64,000 nt of DNA, from contig NZ_JAENJH010000005.1 in the NCBI RefSeq assembly GCF_016595675.1, positions 62,001 to 126,000 of the forward strand. The letters run 5' to 3'. Positions 7,512-16,410 of this stretch are shown piece after piece. Below the pieces are notes generated by a model. It saw nothing but the letters and a program-made list of their open reading frames with translations. It searched no databases and was not told where the DNA came from. The DNA is from Prauserella cavernicola. GTDB lineage: Bacteria > Actinomycetota > Actinomycetes > Mycobacteriales > Pseudonocardiaceae. How positions within the stretch are numbered: position 1 is the first letter of the stretch; every line of letters starts with the position of its first letter. A program made the position numbers and the translations under genes.

Positions 7512-9509
7512 TCACCGGCCCGCGTCCTCGCGGGTTTTGCCGGAACGACGCCAGCCGGTCTCGCACCGCTCGCTCAACTCGTCCAGCTCGAGCGCCGGCA
7601 GGAGTGCCCGGACCCGGGGCAGCGGCACCCCGGACTCGGTCGCGATGTCCTCCGGTGACTTGCCCCGGCGTTGCCCGAGTGCCTCGTGGACCCGGATGGC
7701 CTGCGGCCCGAGGCCGTCCGTGCGACGTCGCGGGCGAGGCGCCCCGTCGGGTCGGCCGACCCCCAGGCGACCGACCGTTTCGAGGACGTCGGAAACCGAG
7801 GCCACGAGCGTCGCGTGGGCGTCGCGGATGAGCTCGTGACAGCCGACCGACAGCGCCGAGCCGACGGGCCCGGGCACGGCCATGACCACCTTGCCCAGCA
7901 CGCCCGCGGTGGTCGCGGTGTTGCGGGCGCCACTGCGCCTGCCTGCCTCGACGACGACCGTGCCGGTGGTGAGCGCCGCGATCAGCCGGTTGCGGACGAG
8001 AAACCGGTGCCGGGCGGGCGGTGTGCCGGGCGGGTACTCGCTGACGACCGCACCACCGCGCGAGGCCATCCGATCGAGCAGGCCGGTGTGGCCAGCCGGG
8101 TAGCCGGCATCGAGTGCGCAGCCCAGCGCGGCCACCGTGGTTCCCTGACCGGTCAGTGCTCCGCGGTGCGCGGCGCCGTCGATGCCGTACGCGGCACCGG
8201 AGAACACCGGCACGTCCTGGTCGGCGAGTGCGTAGCCGAGCTCGGCCGCGGCGTTCTCGCCGTACTCGGTGGCCGCACGAGCGCCGACGATCGCGACAGC
8301 GTCCTGTGCCGCCTCGTCGAGGCAGGCGTCACCGCGGACCCAGAGTGCGAGCGGCGCGGCGACACCTTGCGCTCCCCTGCCGGTCGCGACGTCGAGCGAC
8401 AACAACGGCCACGCAGGCCATTCGTCGTCCTCCGGAGTCACGAGACGGGCGCCGTGCTGCGCCGCCTCGTCGAGGTCCCGCTGCGCGAGGTCGAGCTCGC
8501 GACGAGCGCTGGTCTCCTGCGCCACGGCCTCCGGTGCTCGCCCTCGCCGAACCAGGTCGGCTGCCTCGACCGGTCCGTGTTCGGCGACGAAGGCCGCCAG
8601 CGCCGGAGCAGGCGGTTCGGCGACGCGGAGCAGGTACGCGCGAGCGAGGCGTTCCGCCGACGCTCCACGGCGCGTCCTCACCTCGTGCTGCACCGGGTCG
8701 GCAGTGTCGGGGGCCGATACGGATTCGCGGTGCTCGCTCTCCGAGTCGACGTCGGTGCGTGGTCGCGGGCTCGTGAGCTCTGGCGCGACAGCACCTGCGC
8801 AATGCTGTGGTTCGGGACCACCCGGTGGTGCGGAATGCGTACTGACCTGCTCGGCGCAGCCGTGGGCAGGTATCGAGTGTTGGGCACCGGGCGGCGCGTC
8901 GGATCGCGCTGAGAGATCGGTGTCGGCAGGAACACGAAGTCGCATGTCGATCGGTGCTCCCGGTCGCGCAGTGGCCTGCTCGGCACCAGGGCCGCGGGCA
9001 GGTACCGAGCGTGTGGCGCCGGGCAGTGCTTCGCGCCGCACCTCAGGTCGCGGTGAAACTTCGGTGCCCGCCGGAGGTGGACATCGCGTGTCGATCGGTG
9101 ATTCCGGCCGCGCACCGGCCTGCTCGGCACCAGGGCCGCGGGCAGATATCGAACGGTGCGGTGCTTCGCCTGGGACCTCGGCCTGCCCTGAAACCTCGGT
9201 GTCCGCCGGGGCTGGGAGTTGCGTGTCGATTCCCGGTCGCGCGCTCGCAGGCGCGGCGCGTCTGCCGCCGCCTACCGCGTGCGAGGCACCGGACAGTGCC
9301 GCGCGTCGCGCTACGGACCGCCCTGAACGTTCGGCGTCGGTCGGCGGTGGGCGTTCGGTACCGGCCGGCGGTTGCAGGTGGGTGATGGGCGGCCCAGAGG
9401 CGTCAGTATCGCTCGGCGTTGCGCGGTGCGGGCCGGTCCGTGGAGGCCCATGCGGGTGCGGGTTGCCGGGGCTCATCGAGGGATTCGGGTGTCCCGGGTC
9501 GGTCGTCAT
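7512..9509 (-). CDS. dprA: DNA-processing protein DprA with a long repeat-containing N-terminal extension
   Basis: DprA loads RecA on incoming single-stranded DNA. The Rossmann-like core lies in roughly residues 290-600 of 665, with VAIVGARAATEYG, FSGAAYGIDGAAHRGAL, GCALDAGYPAGH and FLVRNRLIAALTTGTVVVEA. A C-terminal winged-helix-like DML1 domain closes the protein. Residues 1-280 are a Pro/Ala/Arg-rich, low-complexity extension with three repeats of about 48 residues. The start at 9509 is supported because its ATG overlaps the comM stop (ATGA), a typical coupled junction, so the extension is very probably translated. Typical DprA proteins have 300-400 residues. Confidence 0.92.
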   Translation of the reverse strand: MTTDPGHPNPSMSPGNPHPHGPPRTGPHRATPSDTDASGPPITHLQPPAGTERPPPTDAERSGRSVARRAALSGASHAVGGGRRAAPASARPGIDTQLPAPADTEVSGQAEVPGEAPHRSISARGPGAEQAGARPESPIDTRCPPPAGTEVSPRPEVRREALPGATRSVPARGPGAEQATARPGAPIDMRLRVPADTDLSARSDAPPGAQHSIPAHGCAEQVSTHSAPPGGPEPQHCAGAVAPELTSPRPRTDVDSESEHRESVSAPDTADPVQHEVRTRRGASAERLARAYLLRVAEPPAPALAAFVAEHGPVEAADLVRRGRAPEAVAQETSARRELDLAQRDLDEAAQHGARLVTPEDDEWPAWPLLSLDVATGRGAQGVAAPLALWVRGDACLDEAAQDAVAIVGARAATEYGENAAAELGYALADQDVPVFSGAAYGIDGAAHRGALTGQGTTVAALGCALDAGYPAGHTGLLDRMASRGGAVVSEYPPGTPPARHRFLVRNRLIAALTTGTVVVEAGRRSGARNTATTAGVLGKVVMAVPGPVGSALSVGCHELIRDAHATLVASVSDVLETVGRLGVGRPDGAPRPRRRTDGLGPQAIRVHEALGQRRGKSPEDIATESGVPLPRVRALLPALELDELSERCETGWRRSGKTREDAGR
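8844..9242 (-). repeat. Three tandem repeats of about 144 bp inside dprA
   Basis: Three consecutive units encode the consensus ARPxxPIDxxxPxPADTE, a variable stretch, then a RGPGAEQA-like motif. Two units share identical 29-base tracts at 8973-9001 and 9117-9145, exactly 144 bases (48 codons) apart. The third unit, near 8844-8870, has a shortened version ending GCAEQ. The reading frame is kept in all units. Confidence 0.85.
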
Positions 9510-11017
9510 GCCGCCCTCCTGTCGCGGAACTCGAGGGCCGCCGCCACGTGGTCGGCGTCCGGGGTGTCGGACTCGGCCAGGTCGGCCAGAGTCCAGGCGA
9601 TGCGCAGGCAGCGGTCCGCGCCTCGGGCGGTGAGGGCACCGCGGTCGAGGCTGCGGTCCAGCAGCCGCGTCACCTCGGCTGGCAGGGCGTAGTCACGTCG
9701 CAGTGCGGGACCGGGCACCTCCGCGTTGGTCAGCCAGCCTCGCTCCGCCCAGCGCTTCGCGGCTCGGTCCCTGGCCCGCAGCACCCGCTCGCGCACCGTC
9801 GCCGTCGGCTCCGGCTCGGCGCGCTCGTGTGCGCTCATCGCCGTGATCGGGCGCATCCGGACGCGGAGGTCCACGCGGTCGAGCAGCGGGCCGGACAGTT
9901 TGCTGAGGTAGCGCCGCCTGGCGTTGGGCGTGCAGCAGCAGTCGACGTCCCTCGGCGGCGCACACGGACACGGGTTGGTCGCCAGCACGAACTGGAACCT
10001 CGCCGGATACCGCACCACACCACGTGACCTGGCGATCCGGACCTCGCCCTCCTCCAGCACGGTGCGCAGCGACTCCAGGCGCTCGCCGCCGAACTCGGCC
10101 GCCTCGTCCAGGAAGAGCACGCCGTGATGGGCCTTGCTGATCGCGCCCGGCATCGCGATGCCGCTCCCACCGCCGACGAGCGCGGCCACCGAGATCGAGT
10201 GATGTGGCGCGACGAACGGCGGGACCCGGCTCAGCGGGGACGACGAATCCAGCGACCCGTCGACGGAGTGCACGGTGCTGACCTGGAGTGCCTGATCCGC
10301 CGACAACGGCGGCAACAGACCAGGCAGGCGCTTGGCGAGCATCGTCTTGCCGACTCCCGGCGGTCCCGTCATCAACAGGTGGTGGCCGCCCGCCGCCGCC
10401 ACCTCGAGAGCCCAGCGCGCCTCCGGCTGGCCCACGACATCGGCGAGGTCGGGCGCGTCCGGTTCGACGGCCTCCTTCTGCGGACCGGGCCGTACGAGCT
10501 CCTGATCGCCGCACAGCCACGCGACCACCTCGGTGAGCCGCTCGGCGCCGCCGACCTCGATGCCGTCGACCAGTCCGCCCTCGAACAGCGACTCGACCGG
10601 GACCACCGCCCGCCGGTAGCCGTTCTCCCTGGCGGCGAGCAGGGCGGGCAGCACGCCGCGCACGGGCCGCAGCCTGCCGTCGAGCGCCAGCTCACCGAGC
10701 AGCACGGTCCCCAGCAGCTTCGTGGCGGGGACGGAGCCGGACGCCGACAGAACCGCGACCGCGATGCTCAGGTCGTAGCCCGACCCGACCTTCGGCAGGT
10801 CGGCAGGTGACAGACCGAGCGTGACGTGGGTGTCGGGCCACTTCTGGCCGCTGTTGCGCACCGCGGCCCGCACCCGGTCCTTGGCCTCACGCAGCCCGGC
10901 GTCGGGCAGACCGACGAGCTTGGTGCCGGGCATCCCGGCCCCGATGTCGGCCTCGATCTCCACCAGCCTGCCGTCGAGTCCGATCAGCGCGACCGACCAC
11001 GCGCGTGCGAGCGGCAT
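9506..11017 (-). CDS. comM: ComM-like Mg-chelatase-family AAA+ ATPase (YifB)
   Basis: ComM is a hexameric helicase that promotes branch migration during natural transformation. The 503-residue protein has an N-terminal ChlI-type domain with VEIEADIGAGMPGTKLVGLP and GYDLSIAVAVL. The AAA+ module shows Walker A GPPGVGKTML, Walker B GVLFLDEAAEF and the sensor segment FVLATNPCPC. A cysteine-rich insert DVDCCCTPNARRRYLSKLSG follows, then a C-terminal MCM-like helical lid. ATG 11017 (MPLARAWSV) overlaps the yraN stop by one base. The yraN-comM-dprA order is conserved in actinobacteria. Confidence 0.93.
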   Translation of the reverse strand: MPLARAWSVALIGLDGRLVEIEADIGAGMPGTKLVGLPDAGLREAKDRVRAAVRNSGQKWPDTHVTLGLSPADLPKVGSGYDLSIAVAVLSASGSVPATKLLGTVLLGELALDGRLRPVRGVLPALLAARENGYRRAVVPVESLFEGGLVDGIEVGGAERLTEVVAWLCGDQELVRPGPQKEAVEPDAPDLADVVGQPEARWALEVAAAGGHHLLMTGPPGVGKTMLAKRLPGLLPPLSADQALQVSTVHSVDGSLDSSSPLSRVPPFVAPHHSISVAALVGGGSGIAMPGAISKAHHGVLFLDEAAEFGGERLESLRTVLEEGEVRIARSRGVVRYPARFQFVLATNPCPCAPPRDVDCCCTPNARRRYLSKLSGPLLDRVDLRVRMRPITAMSAHERAEPEPTATVRERVLRARDRAAKRWAERGWLTNAEVPGPALRRDYALPAEVTRLLDRSLDRGALTARGADRCLRIAWTLADLAESDTPDADHVAAALEFRDRRAA

Positions 11018-11418
11018 CAGAACGCCCCCACGAAGTGCCGCAGCGAAGGCGGGCCCGTCGGCGGGAACTCGATGGCGATGACGTCGAAGCGGACCGGGCA
11101 CCAGGCCACACGGAACGCGGCGAGCCACCTGCTGGTGATGCGCCGGATCCGGATGCGCTTGTCCTCGGTGACCGCCTCCGCGGGTTGCCCGAAGCCACGT
11201 CCTGACCTGGTTTTCACCTCGCAGACGATCAACGTCGTGCGGTCGGTGGCCACGACGTCGAGCTCGCCCTCCCGGCAACGCCAGTTGCGGCTGAGCACGA
11301 CCAAGCCGAGCCCACGCAGGTACTCGGTGGCCAGTTCCTCACCCCTGCGACCGAGCGCGAGATGGGATCTTCGCCTTCTCGTGCGCCCGGCACGCGTCGC
11401 GATGCTCACGGACAACAT
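11017..11418 (-). CDS. yraN: YraN/UPF0102-family putative endonuclease
   Basis: The 133-residue protein belongs to a small family with a restriction-endonuclease-like fold. The motif RCREGELDVVATD followed by VCEVKTRSG gives the expected E-x-D and E-x-K catalytic set. No cellular role is established, though the linkage with comM and dprA suggests DNA processing. A GTG at 11421 and an ATG at 11418 are adjacent possible starts, and the ATG was chosen. The stop is shared with the comM start (TGATG). Confidence 0.88.
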   Translation of the reverse strand: MLSVSIATRAGRTRRRRSHLALGRRGEELATEYLRGLGLVVLSRNWRCREGELDVVATDRTTLIVCEVKTRSGRGFGQPAEAVTEDKRIRIRRITSRWLAAFRVAWCPVRFDVIAIEFPPTGPPSLRHFVGAF

Positions 11419-11431
11419 CACCCCCGGATTC

Positions 11432-11458
11432 GGCGAAGCCGGCCCTCCCGGCTTCGCC
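11432..11458 (-). terminator. Strong hairpin just upstream of yraN
   Basis: The 11-bp arms GGCGAAGCCGG (11432-11442) and CCGGCTTCGCC (11448-11458) are separated by 5 bases. It sits 13 bases before the yraN start on the minus strand. It could end transcripts from the DUF2469 gene or form part of the yraN leader. No T-tract follows. Confidence 0.5.
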
Positions 11459-11509
11459 TCCGACGCTGTCAGTGCGTCAGGGGGCCGAAACAGAACCGAT
11501 TCGCGAACC

Positions 11510-11536
11510 TGTGGACAAACAGGGTGATGTGGACAG
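11510..11536 (-). promoter_or_regulatory. DnaA-box-like pair upstream of yraN
   Basis: TGTGGACAA at 11510-11518 is the exact complement of the actinobacterial DnaA box TTGTCCACA. TGTGGACAG at 11528-11536 differs by one base, is in the same orientation and starts 18 bases away. The pair lies in the 176-base gap between the DUF2469 gene and yraN. This resembles the tandem pair at 4575-4602. DnaA binding is inferred. Confidence 0.45.
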
Positions 11537-11594
11537 CTCGCCCCACGCGCGCGTCAGCGCCCGTGGAACCGTCGGTGAGTGCTGCTAGAGCGGC

Positions 11595-11918
11595 TCAGCC
11601 GCCGAAGGGGCCGTCCTCGGGAAGCCGCAGCTCGGGCTTGTCGAGCTCCTCGACGTTGACGTCCTTGAACGTGATGACCCGGACGTTCTTGACGAACCGT
11701 GCGGGCCGGTACATGTCCCAGACCCAGGCGTCCGACATCCGCACCTCGAAATACACCTCGCCACCGCTGTCGCGGACCTGTACGTCCACGGCATTGGCCA
11801 GGTAGAACCGCCGCTCGGTCTCCACGACGTACGAGAACTGCCCGACGATGTCGCGGTACTCCCGGTACAGCGACAGCTCCATCTCGGTCTCGTACTTCTC
11901 GAGATCCTCTGCGCTCAT
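11595..11918 (-). CDS. DUF2469 family protein
   Basis: This 107-residue acidic protein belongs to a family that is nearly universal in actinobacteria, sits next to rnhB and has no known function. It starts MSAEDLEKYETEMELSLYRE and continues with FSYVVETERRFYLAN, VYFEVRMSDAWVWDMYRPAR and FVKNVRVITFKDVN, all family landmarks. It has no signal peptide or membrane segment. GGAG lies a few bases before the ATG. The gap to rnhB is 70 bases, so co-transcription is likely. Confidence 0.92.
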   Translation of the reverse strand: MSAEDLEKYETEMELSLYREYRDIVGQFSYVVETERRFYLANAVDVQVRDSGGEVYFEVRMSDAWVWDMYRPARFVKNVRVITFKDVNVEELDKPELRLPEDGPFGG

Positions 11919-11988
11919 CTACTCCGCGCCCCTCCTCGCAACCCTCGCAAAGCCGTTCCCGGCGGAACAACCATTGTGCACGAGCGCC

Positions 11989-12810
11989 TCACAACTCGGC
12001 GCCGGACACCTCGGCGACCTCGCCGGAATCCGGCAGCTCGAACAGGTATTGGTCGAGCTCCGCGTCCTTCGCCGCGCGTTTCCTCGCCTCGGCCTGCAAC
12101 GCGGCCGCGGTCAGCATCACCTTGTGGGGAGCGACCTTGCCGTGCGCCCGCCCCGCGACGGCGACGTTCGTGTAGGACCAGCGATGCACCGGGCTCGGGC
12201 CGTGGGCCGTCAGCGCCTCGCCATGCTCGGTCGTCGTGTAGCCCTTGTGCACGTCGAACCCGTACACCGGGTGCTCGTCGTGCAGTCCGGCCATGATGCG
12301 GTCGCGCGTCACCTTGGCCAGCACCGATGCGGCGGCCACGCACGCGACCGCGCGGTCGCCCTTGATCACCGGCACGCTCGGCGCGGGAAGCCCCGGCACC
12401 CGGAACCCGTCGATGAGCACGTAGCCGGGCGCGAGGTCGAGCCCGGCGATCGCCCGTCTCATACCCTCGATGTTGGTGACGTGGATGCCCAGCGCATCGA
12501 CCTCGGCGGGTGAGATCACCACGATCGAGTAGTCGAGCGCGCGGCGAAGGACCCGTTCGTAGACGCGCTCGCGCGCGAGCGCCGTCAGCAGTTTCGAGTC
12601 GGTCAGCTCGGTGAGTCTGGCTCCGTCACCGGGACGCAGGATGCAGGACGCGACCACGAGCGGACCCGCGCACGCTCCCCTGCCGGCCTCGTCGACACCG
12701 GCCACCGGGCCGAGGCCGCGACGGTCCAGCGCGCTCTGCAACGCCCAGGACGTCTCGCCGCGAACCACGGCGCGTGGAGGGCGCAGTACACCAGTGGGTC
12801 CGGCGCTCAC
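11989..12810 (-). CDS. rnhB: Ribonuclease HII
   Basis: RNase HII cuts RNA in RNA-DNA hybrids, including single misincorporated ribonucleotides. The 273-residue product contains [13 protein letters not shown] (Asp40 and Glu41 of the active site), LTDSKLL, LIDGF and [20 protein letters not shown], with the remaining acidic metal ligands. The frame extends to an ATG at 12885 inside lepB. The GTG at 12810, five bases after the lepB stop with AGGGCGG just upstream, is preferred. An acidic C-terminal tail follows the catalytic domain. Confidence 0.93.
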   Translation of the reverse strand: MSAGPTGVLRPPRAVVRGETSWALQSALDRRGLGPVAGVDEAGRGACAGPLVVASCILRPGDGARLTELTDSKLLTALARERVYERVLRRALDYSIVVISPAEVDALGIHVTNIEGMRRAIAGLDLAPGYVLIDGFRVPGLPAPSVPVIKGDRAVACVAAASVLAKVTRDRIMAGLHDEHPVYGFDVHKGYTTTEHGEALTAHGPSPVHRWSYTNVAVAGRAHGKVAPHKVMLTAAALQAEARKRAAKDAELDQYLFELPDSGEVAEVSGAEL

Positions 12811-12815
12811 TCGGT

Positions 12816-13766
12816 CTACCGCCCTCGTCTGACCGTCCCACGAACCGCGGCACCGACCTTGCGGCTCACCTGCACTGTCGGCCACGCGGCGACCACGCCG
12901 ATACCCAACGGCACGCCCTGCTGCCAGGCGGGCGCGCTCATGGCGTTGGCGGGTTCGGCCTGCGGGTTGTGATCACTGACGGTGCCCCAGCGCGACGGCG
13001 GCAGGACGATCAGACGTGCCTTGCCGATGATGTTGTCGACCGGGACGGCGCCGCGCTCTCCGCCACCGCCCTGGAAGCGGGAGTCGAGAGAGTTGTTGCG
13101 GTTGTCGCCCATGACCCAGACGGTGCCCTCGGGCACGGTCACGGGGCCGAAGTCGTCCTGCTCCTCGCGGCCGCCCTGCCAGTAGATGTAGGGCTCGTCC
13201 AGTGGTCTGCCGTCGACGAGAACGCGGTTCTCGTCGTCACAGCACTCCACGGTCTGGCCGCCGGTGGCGATGATGCGCTTCACGAAGTCGCGCTCGTCGG
13301 GCGGCGCGAGGCCGAACACGGAGCCAATGCTCTGGAAGAAGCGGGCGACCGAGTTGCCGGACTCCGGGACGGGAGCGTCGTTCTCGACCCACGGCTGCGG
13401 GCCGCGGAACACCACGACGTCGCCGGGGCCCGGATCCGAGAAGTCGTACGTGATCTTGTCGACCAGGATCCGGTCCGGGGTGCAGCCCGCGCAGCCGTGG
13501 AGCGTCTCTTCCATCGATCCCGACGGGATCATGTAGACCCTGGCCAGGAACTGCTGGATCAGAAACGCGAGGACGAGCGCCACCACGATCAGGATCGGCA
13601 GCTCTTTCCAGAACGAGCGCTGCTTCTTCTGCTTCCGACGCGAAGCGGCCGGAGCGTCATCGGCGCCAGTCTCGGCGGACTCGGCTTGGTGACGACCGCG
13701 AGGGTCATTCTCCTCCGAGCGCTCCGGCTCGTCTTCCGCGGCGTTTGAAGGCACAGGCTCGACCAC
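12816..13766 (-). CDS. lepB: Signal peptidase I
   Basis: This membrane serine peptidase removes signal peptides of exported proteins. The 316-residue protein has an acidic cytoplasmic N-terminus of 50 residues, one membrane anchor at about 54-74 ([20 protein letters not shown]), and the Ser-Lys dyad at Ser84 (IPSGSME) and Lys163 ([11 protein letters not shown]). The [11 protein letters not shown] box follows. The C-terminus carries another weakly hydrophobic segment. The start is GTG at 13766. Position between rplS and rnhB is conserved in actinobacteria. Confidence 0.95.
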   Translation of the reverse strand: MVEPVPSNAAEDEPERSEENDPRGRHQAESAETGADDAPAASRRKQKKQRSFWKELPILIVVALVLAFLIQQFLARVYMIPSGSMEETLHGCAGCTPDRILVDKITYDFSDPGPGDVVVFRGPQPWVENDAPVPESGNSVARFFQSIGSVFGLAPPDERDFVKRIIATGGQTVECCDDENRVLVDGRPLDEPYIYWQGGREEQDDFGPVTVPEGTVWVMGDNRNNSLDSRFQGGGGERGAVPVDNIIGKARLIVLPPSRWGTVSDHNPQAEPANAMSAPAWQQGVPLGIGVVAAWPTVQVSRKVGAAVRGTVRRGR

Positions 13767-13796
13767 GTGGCCAGGCTACGGTAACGGCTTGACTAC

Positions 13797-14156
13797 TCAG
13801 GAAGCAGAGGGTGCTTCGCGCCGCTCCTTGATCTTGGCGGCCTTGCCCCGCAGCTCGCGGAGGTAGTAGAGCTTCGCCCGGCGGACGTCACCGCGCTTGT
13901 CGACCTCGATCTTGGCGATGTTGGGCGAGTGCACCGGGAAGGTCCGCTCGACGCCAACGCCGAACGACACCTTGCGCACGGTGAAGGTCTCGCGGGCGCC
14001 ACCGCCCTGACGGCGGATGACGACGCCCTGGAAGACCTGGTTGCGCTCGCGGTTGCCCTCGATAACGCGGACGTGAACCTTCAGCGTGTCGCCCGGGCGG
14101 AAGTGCGGGATGTCGGAACGCAGCGACTGAGCGTCCAACGCGTCCAGGGTGTTCAT
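13797..14156 (-). CDS. rplS: 50S ribosomal protein L19
   Basis: L19 lies at the 30S-50S interface. The 119 residues match the family in length, with [59 protein letters not shown] and [16 protein letters not shown] in the expected order. It is separated from trmD by 138 bases and from lepB by 30 bases. Confidence 0.98.
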   Translation of the reverse strand: MNTLDALDAQSLRSDIPHFRPGDTLKVHVRVIEGNRERNQVFQGVVIRRQGGGARETFTVRKVSFGVGVERTFPVHSPNIAKIEVDKRGDVRRAKLYYLRELRGKAAKIKERREAPSAS

Positions 14157-14240
14157 CGGTGGTCCGTCCTCGTCTTCATGTGGCTTCGGCGTACATCCGG
14201 GCGCGCGCCTGCATGACAGCGGGTGGCCCAGGAGCTTGGC

Positions 14241-14261
14241 GGCGCGTGATTACGTCGCGCC
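14241..14261 (-). terminator. Small hairpin between trmD and rplS
   Basis: GGCGCG (14241-14246) pairs with CGCGCC (14256-14261) around a 9-base loop in the 138-base gap after the trmD stop. It is either a weak terminator for the rpsP operon or part of the rplS leader. Evidence is only the inverted repeat. Confidence 0.35.
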
Positions 14262-14294
14262 AACCGGTCAAGTATTGCAGATGGGATGCCGGGT

Positions 14295-15044
14295 CTAATC
14301 ACCGGGTTCGTGGCGGAGCCGGTCGAGCACCGCTCGATCGTGCTTGTCGAGGCTGCCTTCGGGCAGCTGTTCCAGCAGGTCGGGCCGTCGGCGATGGGTG
14401 CGCTCGAGCGCCTGGTCCCTGCGCCACCGGTCGATCAGCGCGTGGTTGCCGGAACGCAGGACGTCCGGCACGGCCAGCTCTCGCCAGACCTCCGGCCGGG
14501 TGTAGCTGGGGCCCTCGAGCAGACCGTCGGAGAACGAGTCCTGCTCGGCCGACACCGGGTTGCCGAGCACCCCGGGCAGCAGGCGGACGACAGCCTCGAC
14601 GATCACCAGTACCGCGGCCTCGCCGCCGACCAGCACGTAGTCGCCGATGGAGACCTCGTCGACGGGCATGCGCCTGGCGGCGTCGTCGATCACGCGCTGG
14701 TCGATGCCCTCGTAGCGCCCGCACGCGAACACCAGGTGTTCCTCTGCGGCGTAGGCGTGGGCGAGTTCCTGCGTGAACGGCCTGCCGGCAGGCGTCGGGA
14801 CGACGAGCCGGGTGCGCTCACCGCAGACGGTGTCGAGCGCGTCGCCCCAGATCTGGGGCTTCATGACCATGCCGGGACCGCCGCCGTACGGCGCGTCGTC
14901 CACGGCACGGTGCACGTCGTGGGTCCAGTCCCGCAGGTCGTGGACCCCGATGTCGATGAGGCCGCGCTCGATGGCGCGGCCCAGCAGCGCCGCCCGCAGC
15001 GGCTGCAGGTACTCGGGAAAGATCGTGACGACGTCGATCCGCAT
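14295..15044 (-). CDS. trmD: tRNA (guanine37-N1)-methyltransferase
   Basis: TrmD methylates G37 next to the anticodon to prevent frameshifting. It is a SPOUT enzyme with a trefoil knot. The 249-residue product begins [16 protein letters not shown] and has [39 protein letters not shown] and LLPGVLGN, which form the S-adenosylmethionine knot. The C-terminal helical domain includes [20 protein letters not shown]. Its ATG overlaps the rimM stop by one base. Confidence 0.98.
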   Translation of the reverse strand: MRIDVVTIFPEYLQPLRAALLGRAIERGLIDIGVHDLRDWTHDVHRAVDDAPYGGGPGMVMKPQIWGDALDTVCGERTRLVVPTPAGRPFTQELAHAYAAEEHLVFACGRYEGIDQRVIDDAARRMPVDEVSIGDYVLVGGEAAVLVIVEAVVRLLPGVLGNPVSAEQDSFSDGLLEGPSYTRPEVWRELAVPDVLRSGNHALIDRWRRDQALERTHRRRPDLLEQLPEGSLDKHDRAVLDRLRHEPGD

Positions 15045-15559
15045 CAGACGTCCAGCAACCCCTCTGGCGGGTCGACGACGACCCGCTTTCCGGCGATGTC
15101 GACGGTCGGGACGATGACCCGCACGAACGGCACGAGCACCTCGCCGCCGCCCTCACGGTCGATCGCGAGCAGTTCGCCGCCCGGTGAGTGGACGACCTCG
15201 CGCACGGTGCCGAGGGCTGTGCCGTCGGTCAGTTCCGCGCGCAGGCCCTCGAGCTCGTGGTCGTAGAACTCGTCCGGATCCTCGATCGGAGGGAGATCGG
15301 CGGTGTCGCCGAGCAGCAGGACGCCGCGCAGCTCCTCGGCGACCGTCCGGTCCGGAACCTCGGCAAAACGCATGAGCAGCCGCCCGCTGTGCCAGCGGGC
15401 GGCTGCCACGGTGAGCCGCGTGGTGCTGCCGTCACGAGCCTGACCGGTCAGCACCGTCCCCTCTGCGAAACGCTCTTCGGGCGAGTCGGTGCGCACGTCC
15501 ACGGAGAGTTCTCCACGGATGCCGTGCGCTTTGGCGACCCGCCCGACCACGACCTGCAC
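15044..15559 (-). CDS. rimM: 16S rRNA processing protein RimM
   Basis: RimM helps mature the 30S head and binds S19. The 171-residue protein starts [20 protein letters not shown]. Its C-terminal PRC-barrel begins near FYDHELEGL and ends [20 protein letters not shown], as expected. The start is GTG at 15559, ten bases after the KH-domain gene stop. It is coupled to trmD by a TGATG junction. Confidence 0.97.
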   Translation of the reverse strand: MQVVVGRVAKAHGIRGELSVDVRTDSPEERFAEGTVLTGQARDGSTTRLTVAAARWHSGRLLMRFAEVPDRTVAEELRGVLLLGDTADLPPIEDPDEFYDHELEGLRAELTDGTALGTVREVVHSPGGELLAIDREGGGEVLVPFVRVIVPTVDIAGKRVVVDPPEGLLDV

Positions 15560-15569
15560 GGTGCGTTTC

Positions 15570-15809
15570 TCAGCGGTCGGTATCGATGACGTCGACGCGA
15601 ACGCCCCGGCCGCCGATGGCTCCCATCACGGTGCGCAGGGCGGTGGCCGTGCGGCCACCCCGGCCGATCACCTTGCCGAGGTCGTCCGGGTGGACGTGCA
15701 CCTCGAGGGTGCGACCGCGGCGGGTGGTGACCAGTTCGACCCGGACGTCGTCCGGGTTGTCGACGATGCCGCGCACCAGGTGCTCGAGCGAGTCGGCCAA
15801 GAAGCTCAC
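15570..15809 (-). CDS. KH-domain RNA-binding protein (KhpA-like)
   Basis: This 79-residue protein is a single KH domain with the GxxG loop in [16 protein letters not shown]. It matches the KhpA family, which partners with KhpB/Jag in Gram-positive bacteria, affects cell elongation and binds many RNAs. It lies between rpsP and rimM, as in mycobacteria. Its GTG start overlaps the rpsP stop by four bases (GTGA), so translation is coupled. Confidence 0.93.
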   Translation of the reverse strand: MSFLADSLEHLVRGIVDNPDDVRVELVTTRRGRTLEVHVHPDDLGKVIGRGGRTATALRTVMGAIGGRGVRVDVIDTDR

Positions 15810-16255
15810 GCCTCGTCGGCCTTCTTCTCGGTCTCGGCCTCGCCCTCGGGAGCGGCGTCAGCCTTCTTGGCGGCCTTCTTCTTCGGCGTGGTGGCGTCGC
15901 CGGCGGGCTCGTCGCCCGCGGCGGCCAGGGCCGCGTTGAAGAGGTCCTGCTTCGACGGCTTCTCCTCGCGCTGCTTCAGCGTGCCCTCGGCGCCCGGCAG
16001 GCCCTTGAACTTCTGCCAGTCACCGGTGACTTCCAGGAGACGCTGCACCGGCTCGGTGGGCTGCGCGCCGACCTTCAGCCAGTGCTGGGCGCGGTCGGAG
16101 TCGACCTCGATGAAGCTCGGCTCCTCCTTGGGGTGGTACTTGCCGATCGTCTCGATGGCCTTGCCATCCCGGCGGGTGCGCGCGTCCGCGACGATGATGC
16201 GGTAGTACGGCGCACGGATCTTGCCCAGGCGCTGCAGCTTGATCTTGACGGCCAC
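15806..16255 (-). CDS. rpsP: 30S ribosomal protein S16
   Basis: S16 is an early-assembly protein of the 30S body. The first 85 residues hold the S16 fold: [40 protein letters not shown] and [19 protein letters not shown]. The remaining 60 residues are a Lys/Ala/Glu-rich tail as in other actinomycetes. The total is 149. The start is GTG at 16255, with CAGGAG about 11 bases upstream. The 155-base gap before it is the only room for the operon promoter. Confidence 0.95.
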   Translation of the reverse strand: MAVKIKLQRLGKIRAPYYRIIVADARTRRDGKAIETIGKYHPKEEPSFIEVDSDRAQHWLKVGAQPTEPVQRLLEVTGDWQKFKGLPGAEGTLKQREEKPSKQDLFNAALAAAGDEPAGDATTPKKKAAKKADAAPEGEAETEKKADEA

Positions 16256-16410
16256 GGGTGTGGGTACTCCTGTCGTTTCGCTACTCGGTTCGGGACACGA
16301 TCCGAGTGGGGAGCCGGATCCGAATGCCCGCAGGTATGTGTGGTCGCCCCGGACGGTGAGAGGGTCCGAACCGGAGCGGGCAAGCAATCATTTTGCCAGA
16401 CGGCCCGTGC

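Noticed and set aside
7231-7566. A 111-codon minus-strand open frame between dprA and xerC
   Set aside because: It overlaps the dprA end, has no ribosome binding site and its translation resembles random GC-rich coding.
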